Source of the DNA: Balneatrix alpica DSM 16621
Lineage (GTDB): Bacteria > Pseudomonadota > Gammaproteobacteria > Pseudomonadales > Balneatricaceae
Length of the DNA stretch: 64,000 nucleotides
Assembly: GCF_000619885.1 (NCBI RefSeq)
Contig: NZ_KK211040.1
Location: 186,001 to 250,000 of the forward strand
Direction: 5' to 3'
This document shows, piece after piece, positions 17,809-27,472 of the stretch. Positions within the stretch are counted from its first letter, which is position 1, and each line of letters begins with the position of its first letter. Below the pieces are notes generated by a model. The model saw nothing but the letters and a program-made list of their open reading frames with translations, did no database searches and was not told the origin of the DNA. The translations under genes were made by a program, and so were the position numbers.

Positions 17809-18921
17809 ATGCGTATCGGTGTACCCAAGGAAATTAAAAACCACGAATACCGAGTCGGTCTGACCCCCGCAGGCGTGCAGGAGTTTACCAGCCAAGGCCA
17901 CAGTGTGTGGGTTCAACAACACGCCGGCGAGAGCATCGGCTTTAGTGATGATGACTACCGAAAAGCCGGCGCCACCCTGGTTGCCACCGCGGAGGAAGTA
18001 TTCGAACAGGCAGAGATAATCATCAAGGTCAAAGAGCCCCAACCTCAAGAGTGCCGCCTACTCAATAGCAAACACCTCCTATTTACCTATCTCCACCTGG
18101 CAGCCGATCGTCAGCAAACCGACCTACTGCTCGCCAGCGGTTGTACTGCCGTGGCCTATGAAACGGTCGAAGATGCTCAAGGTCGCCTGCCACTCTTAGC
18201 TCCCATGAGTGAAGTAGCAGGACGAATGGCCATCCAGGCCGGTGCTCACTGTCTGGAAAAGGCACAACAAGGCCGTGGCGTCTTACTCGCTGGCGTACCC
18301 GGAGTAGCTCCTGCCAATGTGATGATTCTCGGCGGGGGAGTGGTCGGTACCAATGCGGCACGGATGGCACTAGGCATGGGCGCCAATGTCACCATTTTGG
18401 ATAAATCGATTCCACGCCTGCGCCAGCTAGATGAACTTTATGGCCCAAATCTGAAGACACTCTATGCCACCTCACACAATATCGAAGAACAATTGCGTGA
18501 TGCCGACATGGTTGTAGGGGCGGTGCTAGTCCCTGGCGCAGCGGCACCTAAGTTAGTACGGCGTGAGCACCTAGCCAGTATGCAACGCGGCGCAGTTCTG
18601 GTGGATGTAGCAATTGACCAGGGTGGATGCTTTGAAACCAGTCATGCCACTACCCATGCCAATCCCACCTACGTGGTCGATGGCATCGTTCACTACTGCG
18701 TTGCCAACATGCCGGGAGCGGTCGCCCGCACCTCCACCCTGGCCCTAACCAATGCCACCCTGCCTTACGCCTTGCAACTGGCCAACAAGGGACTCGCCGC
18801 CCTGCAGGAAGATAAGGGCTTTGCTGCGGGCCTGAACATCCATGCTGGCAAACTCTGCCATGCCGGAGTAGGGGAAGCCTTTAATCTACCTAGTATCAGC
18901 CCTGCTGAGGCACTGAGCTAA
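17809..18921 (+). CDS. ald: alanine dehydrogenase
   Basis: Ald interconverts L-alanine and pyruvate plus ammonium with NAD. At 370 residues it has the usual length. The N-terminus MRIGVPKEIKNHEYRVGLTP contains the substrate-binding Arg and Lys of the family. ILGGGVVGTNAARMALGMGA (about 170-189) is the Rossmann dinucleotide loop. The active-site His-containing region near KHLLFTYLHLAADR and the later VDVAIDQGGCFETS and HYCVANMPGAVARTST segments are all conserved. AGGAG lies seven bases before the ATG. It is monocistronic and ends at a weak hairpin. Confidence 0.96.
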   Translation: MRIGVPKEIKNHEYRVGLTPAGVQEFTSQGHSVWVQQHAGESIGFSDDDYRKAGATLVATAEEVFEQAEIIIKVKEPQPQECRLLNSKHLLFTYLHLAADRQQTDLLLASGCTAVAYETVEDAQGRLPLLAPMSEVAGRMAIQAGAHCLEKAQQGRGVLLAGVPGVAPANVMILGGGVVGTNAARMALGMGANVTILDKSIPRLRQLDELYGPNLKTLYATSHNIEEQLRDADMVVGAVLVPGAAAPKLVRREHLASMQRGAVLVDVAIDQGGCFETSHATTHANPTYVVDGIVHYCVANMPGAVARTSTLALTNATLPYALQLANKGLAALQEDKGFAAGLNIHAGKLCHAGVGEAFNLPSISPAEALS

Positions 18922-18944
18922 CTCTTACTCACGCCGTAAACAAG

Positions 18945-18962
18945 AGGGGGCCTAAGCCCCCT
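18945..18962. terminator. hairpin between ald and the lysE-type gene
   Basis: AGGGGGC-CTAA-GCCCCCT is a strong stem between convergent genes, but neither side has a clean T run (TATCTCATTT after it on the plus strand, CTTGTTT on the minus strand). It is a probable but imperfect terminator. Confidence 0.5.
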
Positions 18963-18982
18963 TATCTCATTTAACTACAGCA

Positions 18983-19600
18983 TCACAGTCTGGCGGTTGC
19001 CAGCAGTCCGCCAGCTCCAACAAAAAAACCACCAAAGATGCGATTCTGCCAACGTAAACGCTCAGGTTGCTGGAAGAACACGCGCAAACGCGCAGCCAAG
19101 CTGGCAAAACCCAGCATGACCACCGTATCGACCACCACCATCGTACTCCCCAGAATGGCATACTGAGGCAGCTGCGGCGCCTGCAATTCAATAAACTGAG
19201 GGAATAACGCCACCAGGAACACGATAGACTTCGGGTTAGTGATGTTAACCAAACAAGCCTGATAAAACTGTTTACCTGCCTGCCGGCTCACACTGGCACT
19301 CTGCCAATCAAGCTCCCCTACCTCACGCCACTTCTGCACACCCAGGTAGATCAAATAGGCCACTCCAGCCCACTTGATCAGAGTAAACGCCATGGCAGAG
19401 GTTGCCACTATTGCCCCTAAACCGGCCCCCACAACCACCACCAGCACAGCCAGCCCCACCTGCAAACCGAGAATACTCGGCAAGCTGCCGACCACCCCAA
19501 AACGCAGGGCATTGCTCATGGTATTCACCGCCCCTGCACCAGGAGAAATACTCAACACCAGGGTGGCGACTAAAAAGGTCAACCAGATACTTAGACTCAT
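18983..19600 (-). CDS. LysE/RhtB family exporter
   Basis: This 205-residue inner-membrane protein has about six helices. The N-terminal half carries the family pattern SPGAGAVNTMSNALRFG and the glycine-rich helix after it, and NITNPKSIVFLVALFPQFI near residue 125 is diagnostic of RhtB proteins, which export amino acids such as homoserine or threonine. The substrate cannot be told. The ATG at 19600 shares ATGA with the end of the upstream small membrane gene and follows GGGGGAG, so it is preferred to an earlier start. Confidence 0.9.
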   Translation of the reverse strand: MSLSIWLTFLVATLVLSISPGAGAVNTMSNALRFGVVGSLPSILGLQVGLAVLVVVVGAGLGAIVATSAMAFTLIKWAGVAYLIYLGVQKWREVGELDWQSASVSRQAGKQFYQACLVNITNPKSIVFLVALFPQFIELQAPQLPQYAILGSTMVVVDTVVMLGFASLAARLRVFFQQPERLRWQNRIFGGFFVGAGGLLATARL

Positions 19601-19941
19601 AACAACGTACTCCCCCACAGCAACAAACATGCTGCCGCGGTCACTGTTGCCAACATGGGCGCCCGCTCACCAGTCAAAACTCGTTGCAGCACAATGAAAT
19701 GGAGCGCCGGAAAGCTGATAAAAAGGGCGCTCAAGTTAATCCACCAGGCAAATTCTAACGCCCCCATCACCAAGGTCAGAATCAGTAGCAGTGCCCCCAG
19801 ATTGCCCCAGAGCAATACCGCTTTGGGCAGGTTTGCGACGTTACCCTCACGCTGAGCCTGCTTCATGAAGCTACCGGCAGACAATGCCGCTGACATGCTC
19901 AAACTTCCCGCCAGGATAAAAAGGATCAGTTGCCAGTTCAT
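19597..19941 (-). CDS. small four-helix membrane protein, unknown
   Basis: This 114-residue protein is almost entirely hydrophobic with about four predicted helices and one short basic loop (SFMKQAQREGNV). I do not recognise the family. The ATG at 19941 is preceded by GAGGTG. It precedes and overlaps the LysE-type exporter gene by four bases, so the two are translationally coupled and may act together, for example as an accessory or partner subunit; that is inference from position. Confidence 0.75.
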   Translation of the reverse strand: MNWQLILFILAGSLSMSAALSAGSFMKQAQREGNVANLPKAVLLWGNLGALLLILTLVMGALEFAWWINLSALFISFPALHFIVLQRVLTGERAPMLATVTAAACLLLWGSTLL

Positions 19942-20018
19942 AATCACCTCATATAGTTTAGGCACATTGTAGGGAGACCCCGGCCTGGGCTCCAGCCCCT
20001 GATCAGGAGGAAAAACTA

Positions 20019-20498
20019 ATGAGACCGATAAGCCAGATGCTGCTCGCCGCTGGACTCGTCTGTGGCCCGCTACAAGCCGAAACCCTTGGCAGTGTGGATA
20101 CCGCTTTTCAATGGTTAGGGCCTGACCACAAAATTGTCATTGAAGCTTTCGATGATCCTGACGTCAGCAATGTGGCCTGCTGGCTGAGCCGCGCCAAAAC
20201 CGGTGGAGTTAAAGGAGCACTGGGCTTGGCAGAGGACACCTCCGATGCCTCGATCAGCTGTAGGCAAATCGGCCCGATTACGCTGAGCGATCGTATTCGT
20301 TCGGGCAAAGAGAATGGTGAAGAGGTGTTTCGCAAGAGCACTTCGCTCCTGTTCAAAAAACTACGGGTAGTGCGTTTCTACGATGCCAAGCGGAATACCT
20401 TGGTTTACCTGACCTACTCCGACAAGCTAGTGGAGGGCTCACCAAAAAACTCGCTCAGCACCGTCCCAATCCAACCCTGGGGAGCTCCAGCCCCCTAA
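20019..20498 (+). CDS. creA: CreA family periplasmic protein
   Basis: This 159-residue protein has a signal peptide ([20 protein letters not shown], cleavage after residue 20) and the CreA fold: [39 protein letters not shown] and [31 protein letters not shown] are close to E. coli CreA. Two conserved cysteines probably form a disulfide. Its role is unknown despite the name from the creABCD locus; no creBCD genes are nearby. GGAGG lies before the ATG. It diverges from the small membrane gene. Confidence 0.93.
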   Translation: MRPISQMLLAAGLVCGPLQAETLGSVDTAFQWLGPDHKIVIEAFDDPDVSNVACWLSRAKTGGVKGALGLAEDTSDASISCRQIGPITLSDRIRSGKENGEEVFRKSTSLLFKKLRVVRFYDAKRNTLVYLTYSDKLVEGSPKNSLSTVPIQPWGAPAP

Positions 20499-20625
20499 TC
20501 GGTAGCTCACCGGCCTACAACGCGCTAAACCGCCCGCCTGGCTAACCTGTCTAGCTTACTCACCTAGATCAGCTACTTCCTGCCAGTTAGACCTGCCATT
20601 TCTTGCTGCAGGACAGTCAAAAGCA

Positions 20626-20643
20626 GGGCGGCTAATGCCGCCC
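20626..20643 (-). terminator. terminator for the DUF6489 end of the aroC operon
   Basis: GGGCGGC-TAAT-GCCGCCC is a perfect seven-base stem. Read on the minus strand it is followed by TGCTTTT, so it best fits termination of the leftward prmB-aroC-MFS-DUF6489 transcript. Confidence 0.65.
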
Positions 20644-20676
20644 TTACTCATGCCAATGTTCATCTAACGAGGCAAC

Positions 20677-20937
20677 TCAGCTCTCTTTATCCTGCTCAGA
20701 GCGCCCCATGCCTTGGCTCATCATCCCTAGTAACATTTTCTGCCAGGCATCCATGGTACCAATCGCCCCTGGCATATAGGGCTTCAACCAATTGGCAGGG
20801 TCATAGCCTTCACTGCCTGCATCCAATTGTTCACGAAATCGCTGCAGCATTTCTTGATGTAAGGGCTCCAAGTCTGGCCAACCAAGTACCTTACGCAGCT
20901 CTTCAGGACTGATATCCACTTGAATATTAAACTTCAT
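20677..20937 (-). CDS. DUF6489 family protein
   Basis: This 86-residue soluble protein starts MKFNIQVDISPEELRKVLGWPDLEPLHQ, a pattern I associate with DUF6489: short beta strand, SPEE helix, then a helical region with an amphipathic Met-rich C-terminus (MLLGMMSQGM). Function is unknown. It lies nine bases after the MFS gene on the same strand and is probably the last gene of that operon. The Met-rich tail could contact a membrane or a partner helix. Confidence 0.72.
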   Translation of the reverse strand: MKFNIQVDISPEELRKVLGWPDLEPLHQEMLQRFREQLDAGSEGYDPANWLKPYMPGAIGTMDAWQKMLLGMMSQGMGRSEQDKES

Positions 20938-20946
20938 GGTTTTCTC

Positions 20947-22110
20947 CTATTCGCTATCACTGCTAAGGTTTCGCAGACCACGCCAAGCCAGTAACCAAGC
21001 TAACAGCGCAACAACGGCTGCCACTGCGAAGCTCTCACCATGGCCCCAGTGCTGCCATACATAACCACTTAACAAAGCCCCTAAGGCTCCACCCACACCA
21101 TAGCTGAAGCTGGAAAAAAGCGCCTGCCCTTGCCCCTCATTCCCACCACTGAAAAACTGCTGCACCAGGTGCACGCCACAGGCATGCATGATGCCAAAGG
21201 TCGCGGCATGCATCAGCTGGGTGAAGAGAACCAAGGGCAACCAACCAGGATAGGCCGCTACCAGCAGCCAACGCAGCACGGTAATCGCCAATGCCCACAG
21301 CATCAGTCTGGCTACCCCCCAACGCATGAGTCGATGCATACCGATAAACACCAGTATCTCTGCAACGACCCCCACCGCCCACAACCCCCCTATCTGCAAG
21401 CTATCAAAGCCCTGCTCTTCCATAAAAATGGAATAAAAGGTGTTAAAAGGCCCGTGGGAGATTTGCGCCAGCATAAAGATGAAGTAAAACAACCATACCT
21501 GAGGCACCGCCAAACGGGCCCAGAAAGAAGCACCTGCCTGGGCACTCTCCAGCTCAGCACGCGGCTCCTGTACTAGCCAGGTCGAGCACACCATCAGTAC
21601 GCCCAAGCCAACTAATAGCAACGGCAGGCCTTGAATTGACCATAACTTAAGCGCCCAACCAACCAACACCACGATGGCGACGAAGCCAAGCGATCCCCAC
21701 AGCCGAATTTGGCTATAGCGTGCTCGTTTGAGTCCCAGATATTGCAGCGTGACCACTTCAAATTGCGGCAACACAGCGTTCAGGAAGAAGGTAAATACCA
21801 TCATCGCTAACGCCATCTGCCAGAAGTCACGCGCCCACCACAGTAGCACCAGCGTCAGGCAAGAGAGCAACGCACCTAAGCGGATAATGCCAAGGCGACG
21901 CTTACGCTTATCCGCCAACCACCCCCACAAATTGGGAGCAACCAAACGGGTTGCCATAAAAATGGCCATTAGTTGGCCAATTTCACTGCCGCTAAAGCCT
22001 ATATCTTTAAGATAGAGTCCCCAGAACGGGGCGAAGCCGCCTAACAACGCAAAGTAGGCGGCATAGAAGGCGGACAAACGCCAATATGGCAATCCTTGCC
22101 GGCTGTCCAT
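20947..22110 (-). CDS. MFS transporter, HcaT-like (MFS_1-like family)
   Basis: This 387-residue protein has twelve predicted helices. The N-terminus YWRLSAFYAAYFALLGGFAPFWGLYLKDIGFSGSEIG and the loop ADKRKRRLG after helix 2 are typical of the 3-phenylpropionate transporter-like branch of the major facilitator superfamily. The substrate is unknown. It starts one base after the aroC stop, an arrangement also seen in related genomes, which may mean cotranscription rather than a shared pathway. Confidence 0.87.
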   Translation of the reverse strand: MDSRQGLPYWRLSAFYAAYFALLGGFAPFWGLYLKDIGFSGSEIGQLMAIFMATRLVAPNLWGWLADKRKRRLGIIRLGALLSCLTLVLLWWARDFWQMALAMMVFTFFLNAVLPQFEVVTLQYLGLKRARYSQIRLWGSLGFVAIVVLVGWALKLWSIQGLPLLLVGLGVLMVCSTWLVQEPRAELESAQAGASFWARLAVPQVWLFYFIFMLAQISHGPFNTFYSIFMEEQGFDSLQIGGLWAVGVVAEILVFIGMHRLMRWGVARLMLWALAITVLRWLLVAAYPGWLPLVLFTQLMHAATFGIMHACGVHLVQQFFSGGNEGQGQALFSSFSYGVGGALGALLSGYVWQHWGHGESFAVAAVVALLAWLLAWRGLRNLSSDSE

Positions 22111-22111
22111 A

Positions 22112-23218
22112 TTAACCCGCCTGGGCCGGTATCACCGGGGTTGCTACCTGCACATCTGCGTTTTGCCCACGGTGACGCAGGTAATGATCCAACAGCACGA
22201 TTGCCATCATTGCTTCGGCAATTGGCGTCGCCCGAATCCCGACACAGGGGTCGTGACGTCCATGGGTTACCACCTCGACCGGGTTACCCTGGCTATCGAT
22301 ACTCTGGCCGGGAAGGCGCAGGCTGGATGTCGGCTTCAAAGCAATATGAGCCAAAATATCCTGACCAGAAGAGATGCCCCCCAAAATACCGCCAGCCTGA
22401 TTCGATAAGAATCCTGCCGGGGTCATCTCATCCCGATGCTCAGTCCCTTTTTGCTCAATCGCGGCAAAACCTGCCCCTATTTCCACCCCTTTCACGGCAT
22501 TAATACTCATCAGCGCATGAGCAAGGTCTGCATCCAAGCGATCGAATACCGGCTCGCCCAAACCAGGAGGCACACCTGTCGCTATCACGCTGATTTTCGC
22601 CCCGATGGAGTTTCCCTCTTTGCGCAGGGCATCCATATAGACTTCCATCTCAGCCGCGGCCTGAGCATCGGGACAGAAAAAAGCATTGCGCTCAATTTCA
22701 TCCCAGCTAAAACGCGCCGGATCGATTTTAATCGGCCCCAACTGGCTCAAATAGCCACGCACTTCAATGCCAAGACGCTCGCGCAGAAACTTCTTGGCAA
22801 TGGCGCCTGCCGCCACCCGCATGGCGGTTTCACGGGCCGAGGAACGACCACCACCACGGTAATCACGCACCCCATATTTATGGGTGTAGGTGTAGTCAGC
22901 ATGAGCAGGACGAAAGACATCCTTAATATTGGAGTAGTCTTTTGAACGCTGATCCTGGTTCTCAATCAACAAACCGATTGAAGTACCTGTGGTCACCCCT
23001 TCAAATACCCCCGAGAGAATCTTAACTTCGTCAGGCTCACGGCGCTGAGTAGTGTGTCGGGACTGCCCCGGCTTACGCCGATCCAGATCATGTTGCAGAT
23101 CTGCTTCGCTGATTGCCAACCCAGGCGGGCAACCATCGACGATACAGCCCAGTGCCAAGCCATGACTCTCACCGAAGGTGGTGACTTTAAATACTTGGCC
23201 GATACTGTTTCCAGCCAT
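22112..23218 (-). CDS. aroC: chorismate synthase
   Basis: AroC converts EPSP to chorismate with reduced FMN, the last step of the shikimate pathway. The 368-residue length is slightly above E. coli (361). Motifs include [20 protein letters not shown] at the N-terminus (catalytic His18), [35 protein letters not shown], and [19 protein letters not shown]. All family signatures are intact. It lies 47 bases after prmB on the same strand and is closely followed by the MFS gene. Confidence 0.97.
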   Translation of the reverse strand: MAGNSIGQVFKVTTFGESHGLALGCIVDGCPPGLAISEADLQHDLDRRKPGQSRHTTQRREPDEVKILSGVFEGVTTGTSIGLLIENQDQRSKDYSNIKDVFRPAHADYTYTHKYGVRDYRGGGRSSARETAMRVAAGAIAKKFLRERLGIEVRGYLSQLGPIKIDPARFSWDEIERNAFFCPDAQAAAEMEVYMDALRKEGNSIGAKISVIATGVPPGLGEPVFDRLDADLAHALMSINAVKGVEIGAGFAAIEQKGTEHRDEMTPAGFLSNQAGGILGGISSGQDILAHIALKPTSSLRLPGQSIDSQGNPVEVVTHGRHDPCVGIRATPIAEAMMAIVLLDHYLRHRGQNADVQVATPVIPAQAG

Positions 23219-23265
23219 CTCCCTACCCTTTGTTAAAAAATGGAAGCAATGCCGTTAGGCACGAC

Positions 23266-24183
23266 TTAAAACAAATGTGCGTACTGCTTCAACTGGCTGG
23301 CCGTCAACATAAAGACCCCATGACCACCACGCTCAAAATCCAGCCACAAGAAAGGTACTTGTGGATACTGCTCCTGCAGGTGTACTTCAGAGTTACCGAC
23401 TTCCACCACCAACAAACCATCATCGGTCAGATAATCCGCTGCTTCACGCAGAATACGTCGAGTCACCTCCAGGCCATCATCACCCGAGGCCAGTCCTAAC
23501 GCAGGCTCATGACGATACTCATCTGGCATGGAAGCAATATCCTGAGCATCCACATAAGGCGGATTACTCACAATCAAATCGTACTGGTGGGGAGGAACAG
23601 CATTAAAGACATCAGAGCGCAGCACCCGTACTCGATCCTCCATGCGATGACGCTTAATATTCATCTTGGCAACGGCGATGGCATCGCTGGAGATGTCCAC
23701 TAAATCAACTTGAGCATCCTGAAAAACATTGGCGCACGCGATACCAATACAACCTGATCCCGTACATAGATCCAATATGCTCTGAACTGGCTTATATTGC
23801 AGCCATGGTTCAAAGCCTTGCTCAATGATCTCCGCCAAGGGCGAGCGTGGCACCAGAACACGTTGGTCCACATAAAACTTCAGCCCAGCAAACCACGCCT
23901 CACCGATTAGGTAGGCTGCAGGGATACGCTCACGCACACGACGTGTCACCCACTCCACCACTTTCTCTCGTTCCTGGCGAGTTAAGCGTGCATCCAGCAC
24001 TTCTTTATCCACATCCCAAGACAGGTGCAATGCATTCAGCACTAAATTGACCGCTTCATCCCAGGCATTATCAGTGCCATGGCCAAAAAATAGCTTGGCC
24101 TCACTAAAACGACTGACCGCCCAGCGAATCATATCCCGTACCGTGCGGAGCTCTTCCACCGCTTGTTCAGTATTCAGTTGCAT
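23266..24183 (-). CDS. prmB: ribosomal protein L3 N5-glutamine methyltransferase
   Basis: PrmB methylates a glutamine of ribosomal protein L3 with S-adenosylmethionine. The 305-residue protein has a helical N-terminal domain ([27 protein letters not shown], near-identical in layout to E. coli PrmB) and a Rossmann methyltransferase domain with [14 protein letters not shown] and the amide-binding NPPY motif at Asn207. The ATG at 24183 gives an N-terminus of the length seen in E. coli; an ATG six codons upstream (24201) is possible. Pairing with aroC is common in gammaproteobacteria. Confidence 0.95.
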   Translation of the reverse strand: MQLNTEQAVEELRTVRDMIRWAVSRFSEAKLFFGHGTDNAWDEAVNLVLNALHLSWDVDKEVLDARLTRQEREKVVEWVTRRVRERIPAAYLIGEAWFAGLKFYVDQRVLVPRSPLAEIIEQGFEPWLQYKPVQSILDLCTGSGCIGIACANVFQDAQVDLVDISSDAIAVAKMNIKRHRMEDRVRVLRSDVFNAVPPHQYDLIVSNPPYVDAQDIASMPDEYRHEPALGLASGDDGLEVTRRILREAADYLTDDGLLVVEVGNSEVHLQEQYPQVPFLWLDFERGGHGVFMLTASQLKQYAHLF

Positions 24184-24288
24184 GCCCTGTCCCACTAACA
24201 TAACCGCAGAAGCCTACACTCCCCGGTTCAGAGTCTGGTAAAAGTCTGAGATAATAATGAATCAAGCTGGTTAAGGCTATTCCAAGGC

Positions 24289-24828
24289 ATGCAAGATGAC
24301 GATTTGGACGATTTTCACACGCAAATGCGTGGTGTCCGTCCGCTTTCCACTAAACAACGTGTCGCTCCTCCCCCTGCCCGTCCAACCAAAGAGGCGTTGT
24401 TATATCGACGCCAGGCGGCCAGTGAAGATGTCGTCACCCGACAATCTGACTTAAGCGATGCGCAAGTCGAACTGGTCGGTTCAGAAACTCCGTTGCTGTT
24501 TGCCGTCCCAGGCCTAAGCATGAAAGAGTTCAAACGTTTGCGCCAAGGACGCCTGGCCTGGGAAAGCGGCCTGGACTTACATGGCTACCCAATTGATCAT
24601 GCTCGGGAAGAATTACACAACTTTATTCGGGATGCTCGTCGCTATAACCAACGAATAGTGTTGGTGGTGCATGGCAAAGCCATAAGCGATGCTGGCAAAC
24701 ATCCTATACTCAAATCCCACGTCAATGAGTGGCTGCAACAAATCCCTGCTGTATTGGCATTTTGCAGCGCACTCCCCAAAGATGGGGGAACGGGTGCCCT
24801 CTATGTGCTTTTAAAGCGCGACGGCTAG
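24289..24828 (+). CDS. smrB: Smr-domain protein, SmrB/YfcN type
   Basis: This 179-residue protein has a polar N-terminal half and a C-terminal Smr domain (about 95-179) with LDLHGYPIDHAREEL and VLVVHGKA. The family in E. coli (SmrB, YfcN) is an endonuclease that cuts mRNA at collided ribosomes; the LDLHG motif needed for that is present. E. coli smrB also lies next to prmB, divergently as here, which supports the assignment. The canonical HGKG is HGKA here, followed by an insertion SDAGKHPILK, a small variation. Confidence 0.88.
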   Translation: MQDDDLDDFHTQMRGVRPLSTKQRVAPPPARPTKEALLYRRQAASEDVVTRQSDLSDAQVELVGSETPLLFAVPGLSMKEFKRLRQGRLAWESGLDLHGYPIDHAREELHNFIRDARRYNQRIVLVVHGKAISDAGKHPILKSHVNEWLQQIPAVLAFCSALPKDGGTGALYVLLKRDG

Positions 24829-24894
24829 ACTTTACCCCACTCTCAGATTGACTTACTGTAGCCAGCTTTTTCCGCTGGCAGTTAAGGAAACCTT

Positions 24895-25434
24895 ATGGAA
24901 CAGGCATTCTCTAAAATCATCACCAGCCTCGGTGAAGACCTGAATCGCGAAGGGCTGAAGGATACGCCCAAGCGCGCCGCCAAGGCGATGCAGTACCTCA
25001 CCCGGGGTTATCATCAGTCGCTTGAAGAGGTTGTCAATGGCGCCCTCTTCCCCTCTGACAACAGCGAAATGGTCATCGTGCGCAACATTGAGCTTTACTC
25101 GCTCTGCGAACACCATTTGCTGCCCTTTATTGGGAAAGCGCATGTCGCCTATATTCCCCAGGGACAAGTACTAGGCCTGTCCAAAGTTGCTCGCATTGTC
25201 GATATGTTTGCTCGCCGCCTGCAAATCCAGGAAAACATGACAAAGCAGATCGCCGAAGCCATTTCTGAAGTCACAGGAGCGGCTGGTGTAGGAGTCGTCA
25301 TTGAAGCACAGCATATGTGCATGATGATGCGCGGTGTTGAAAAGCAAAATGCCAGCATGACAACTTCCATGATGCTCGGCTGCTTCCGTGATGATGAGCG
25401 CACCCGCAACGAGTTCCTCTCCCTCGTGCGTTAA
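24895..25434 (+). CDS. folE: GTP cyclohydrolase I
   Basis: FolE opens GTP to 7,8-dihydroneopterin triphosphate, the first step of folate synthesis. At 179 residues it is a compact type IA enzyme. The zinc ligands Cys71, His74 and Cys142 are in place (CEHH and [11 protein letters not shown]), with the same 71-residue Cys-Cys spacing as E. coli. [18 protein letters not shown] and the C-terminal RNEFLSLVR are typical. AAGGAAA lies ahead of the ATG. It ends at a strong terminator. Confidence 0.97.
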   Translation: MEQAFSKIITSLGEDLNREGLKDTPKRAAKAMQYLTRGYHQSLEEVVNGALFPSDNSEMVIVRNIELYSLCEHHLLPFIGKAHVAYIPQGQVLGLSKVARIVDMFARRLQIQENMTKQIAEAISEVTGAAGVGVVIEAQHMCMMMRGVEKQNASMTTSMMLGCFRDDERTRNEFLSLVR

Positions 25435-25461
25435 AGCCAGCTCTGGTTATGCACGAACAAC

Positions 25462-25488
25462 AAAAAGGGGCCGCCAGCGCCCCTTTTT
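25462..25488. terminator. bidirectional intrinsic terminator after folE
   Basis: AAAAAGGGGC pairs with GCCCCTTTTT around a seven-base loop, between the convergent folE and DUF4892 genes. Confidence 0.88.
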
Positions 25489-25505
25489 GCTTCCTGATAC
25501 TCTTA

Positions 25506-26399
25506 TTATTCTTGCGGATACGCCCAAAGCTCGAGATAGGCTTCAGCAGCCTTCGCACCGGCAAAATTACCCAGAGGCCAAACCTCGATGGGAATATCAA
25601 CAATACCTTGATCACGCAATAAACGCTTGAACTGCTCCGCCCGGTTACGACCGCGCTCCAAGAGCACCGCAGGCTCCTCTGCCCCACCTAAATGACTGAG
25701 TATCCACAGTTGACGCCACTGACCATTACGCAAAGGCGCCAACCACTCCTGCGGCAAAGCTGGCGTGACTAACTGGTCATCGCTACTAAACGCCACCGGC
25801 ACCTGACGACGCAAAGGCCCCTCACTCACCCCTGTACGTCCTGCATGCATCACCTCAAGATGAAGAAAAGCGCGTTTGTTGCCTCTTAATACTGAATACA
25901 GCGCCACATAGATATCATTACCATTCTGACTAAAGCGAGCAGCAAGATAATCCTGCTCACGATCTAAACCGTATAGGTTTGCCTTACGAAAAACCTGATT
26001 GGCCCAATAGGCGCTGTCACCACAGGCCCGGGCACGACACTGAAACAACACCTCCGCCTCATAACCCGCTAGTTGCTCACGCATAAAAGTAAAAGCCTCA
26101 CGGGGATGATGCTCCGCTGGCAGCTGATAGGTAATCTGCCATAACTGACCACGTAGACGCTCTTCACTTTCTACCTGGACTCGCCCATTCACTTTTAACA
26201 TAGGCCCCGTAGCCAACATGTATTCGGGCTTTATCTCCCGACGATAATCAACAATCCAGGACAGTGGATAACGTTCAAATAGAGGGTGATCCTGACTACC
26301 ACGTTGATCAGTATTAGCAGTTGCTGGGGCGGCCAGCACCAACAACAGCCAACTCAAAACCGCGCTTAGGCGCCATAGGGAGAAAATATTACGTCTCAT
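25506..26399 (-). CDS. DUF4892 secreted protein
   Basis: This 297-residue protein has a signal peptide (MRRNIFSLWRLSAVLSWLLLVLAAPATA). The mature part begins with the DUF4892 landmark DHPLFERYPLSWIVDYRRE and includes CRARACGDSAYWANQVF with two cysteines. The C-terminal region (LLERGRNRAEQFKRLLRDQGI) has an OmpA-like peptidoglycan-binding flavour, suggesting an envelope location. Function is unknown. The ATG at 26399 is chosen because it gives a clean basic N-terminus; an in-frame ATG twelve codons upstream is possible. Confidence 0.82.
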   Translation of the reverse strand: MRRNIFSLWRLSAVLSWLLLVLAAPATANTDQRGSQDHPLFERYPLSWIVDYRREIKPEYMLATGPMLKVNGRVQVESEERLRGQLWQITYQLPAEHHPREAFTFMREQLAGYEAEVLFQCRARACGDSAYWANQVFRKANLYGLDREQDYLAARFSQNGNDIYVALYSVLRGNKRAFLHLEVMHAGRTGVSEGPLRRQVPVAFSSDDQLVTPALPQEWLAPLRNGQWRQLWILSHLGGAEEPAVLLERGRNRAEQFKRLLRDQGIVDIPIEVWPLGNFAGAKAAEAYLELWAYPQE

Positions 26400-26554
26400 C
26401 AGTGAGAATCCGGCTATCAGAGTGTTAAAGCTCATACTAGACTATTGATACTCCAAGTTTTAGGCGACATCATTGTATTAGGCATAAGCACGATATAGAG
26501 CCTGACACTTACGCATACAATACCCCATGAGGGGTCAGACAGGCAGGATTTTCT

Positions 26555-27472
26555 ATGGCAGGCGTACTTGACTCTGTTAACCAGCGCACACAGCTAGTTG
26601 GAAAAAACCGTCTTGAGCTGCTGACATTCCGGCTCAACGGGCCGCAAATTTACGGCATCAACGTTTTTAAGGTGAGAGAGATTCTCCAAACGCCGAAGCT
26701 GACTGAAATCCCCGAGAGCCATCCGGTGATTCGCGGTACCGCCTATATTCGCGGACGCACGATTCCGGTGATTGACTTGGCCCTGGCCATGGGCGGGTCA
26801 AAGCCAACCGATATTGAAGGCAGCTTCACTGTTATCACGGAATACAACATTTCAGTTCAAGGTTTTTTGGTACGTGCAGTTGAACGCATTATCAACATGA
26901 ACTGGGAAGACATTCTGCCCCCCCCCAGCGGTCTGGGTAACCGTCACTATCTCACCTCCATTACCCGCTTTGAGAATCGTTTGATTGAAATCCTTGATGT
27001 CGAAAAGATTCTTTCCGAAGTGGCACCACGACATGATGAAGTGAGCGAGGAAGCAGTTACCAAAGCAGCCGACCAACGTCCTGCCACCTTCCGCGTGATG
27101 ATTGCGGACGACTCCTCGGTCGCACGTAAACAGATTAAACGCGCCGTAGAGGCGCTCGGAGCGGAGACCACGCTGGTTAATGATGGCGCGGCCGCCTATA
27201 ACCACCTACTGGATTTAGCCAGCCAAGGGATCAATGTCGCCGAGCATTACTATGTTCTAATCTCTGACGTTGAGATGCCAGAAATGGATGGTTACACCCT
27301 AACGGCGAAAATCCGCTCACATCCCGATCTAAAAGACCTCTATGTGATGCTCCATACCTCACTTAGCGGCGTATTCAACCAGAGTATGGTTGAAAAAGTA
27401 GGAGCAGATGACTTCCTAGCTAAATTCCAGCCGGATGTACTTGCTGAACGCGTGCTGGTGCATAAGCGCTAA
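26555..27472 (+). CDS. cheV: CheV-type chemotaxis protein (CheW-REC)
   Basis: This 305-residue soluble protein joins an N-terminal CheW domain (about 18-165; LLTFRLNGPQIYGINVFKVREIL, IRGRTIPVIDLA) to a C-terminal receiver domain (about 180-300; MIADDSSVARKQI, phosphoacceptor Asp238 in LISDVEMPEMDG, HTSLSG, and a switch Lys near FLAKFQPD). It should couple chemoreceptors to CheA and adapt by phosphorylation. It is far from any other chemotaxis gene in the window. Its 3' end overlaps the convergent hydrolase gene by 53 bases. Confidence 0.93.
   Translation: MAGVLDSVNQRTQLVGKNRLELLTFRLNGPQIYGINVFKVREILQTPKLTEIPESHPVIRGTAYIRGRTIPVIDLALAMGGSKPTDIEGSFTVITEYNISVQGFLVRAVERIINMNWEDILPPPSGLGNRHYLTSITRFENRLIEILDVEKILSEVAPRHDEVSEEAVTKAADQRPATFRVMIADDSSVARKQIKRAVEALGAETTLVNDGAAAYNHLLDLASQGINVAEHYYVLISDVEMPEMDGYTLTAKIRSHPDLKDLYVMLHTSLSGVFNQSMVEKVGADDFLAKFQPDVLAERVLVHKR

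Noticed and set aside
22436-22945. 169-codon frame antisense to aroC
   Set aside because: aroC is fully conserved on the other strand; no ribosome site or motif supports this frame.
26441-26554. Flagellar sigma-28 promoter before cheV
   Set aside because: CAAGTTTT resembles the -35, but no GCCGATAA-like -10 occurs at the required spacing.
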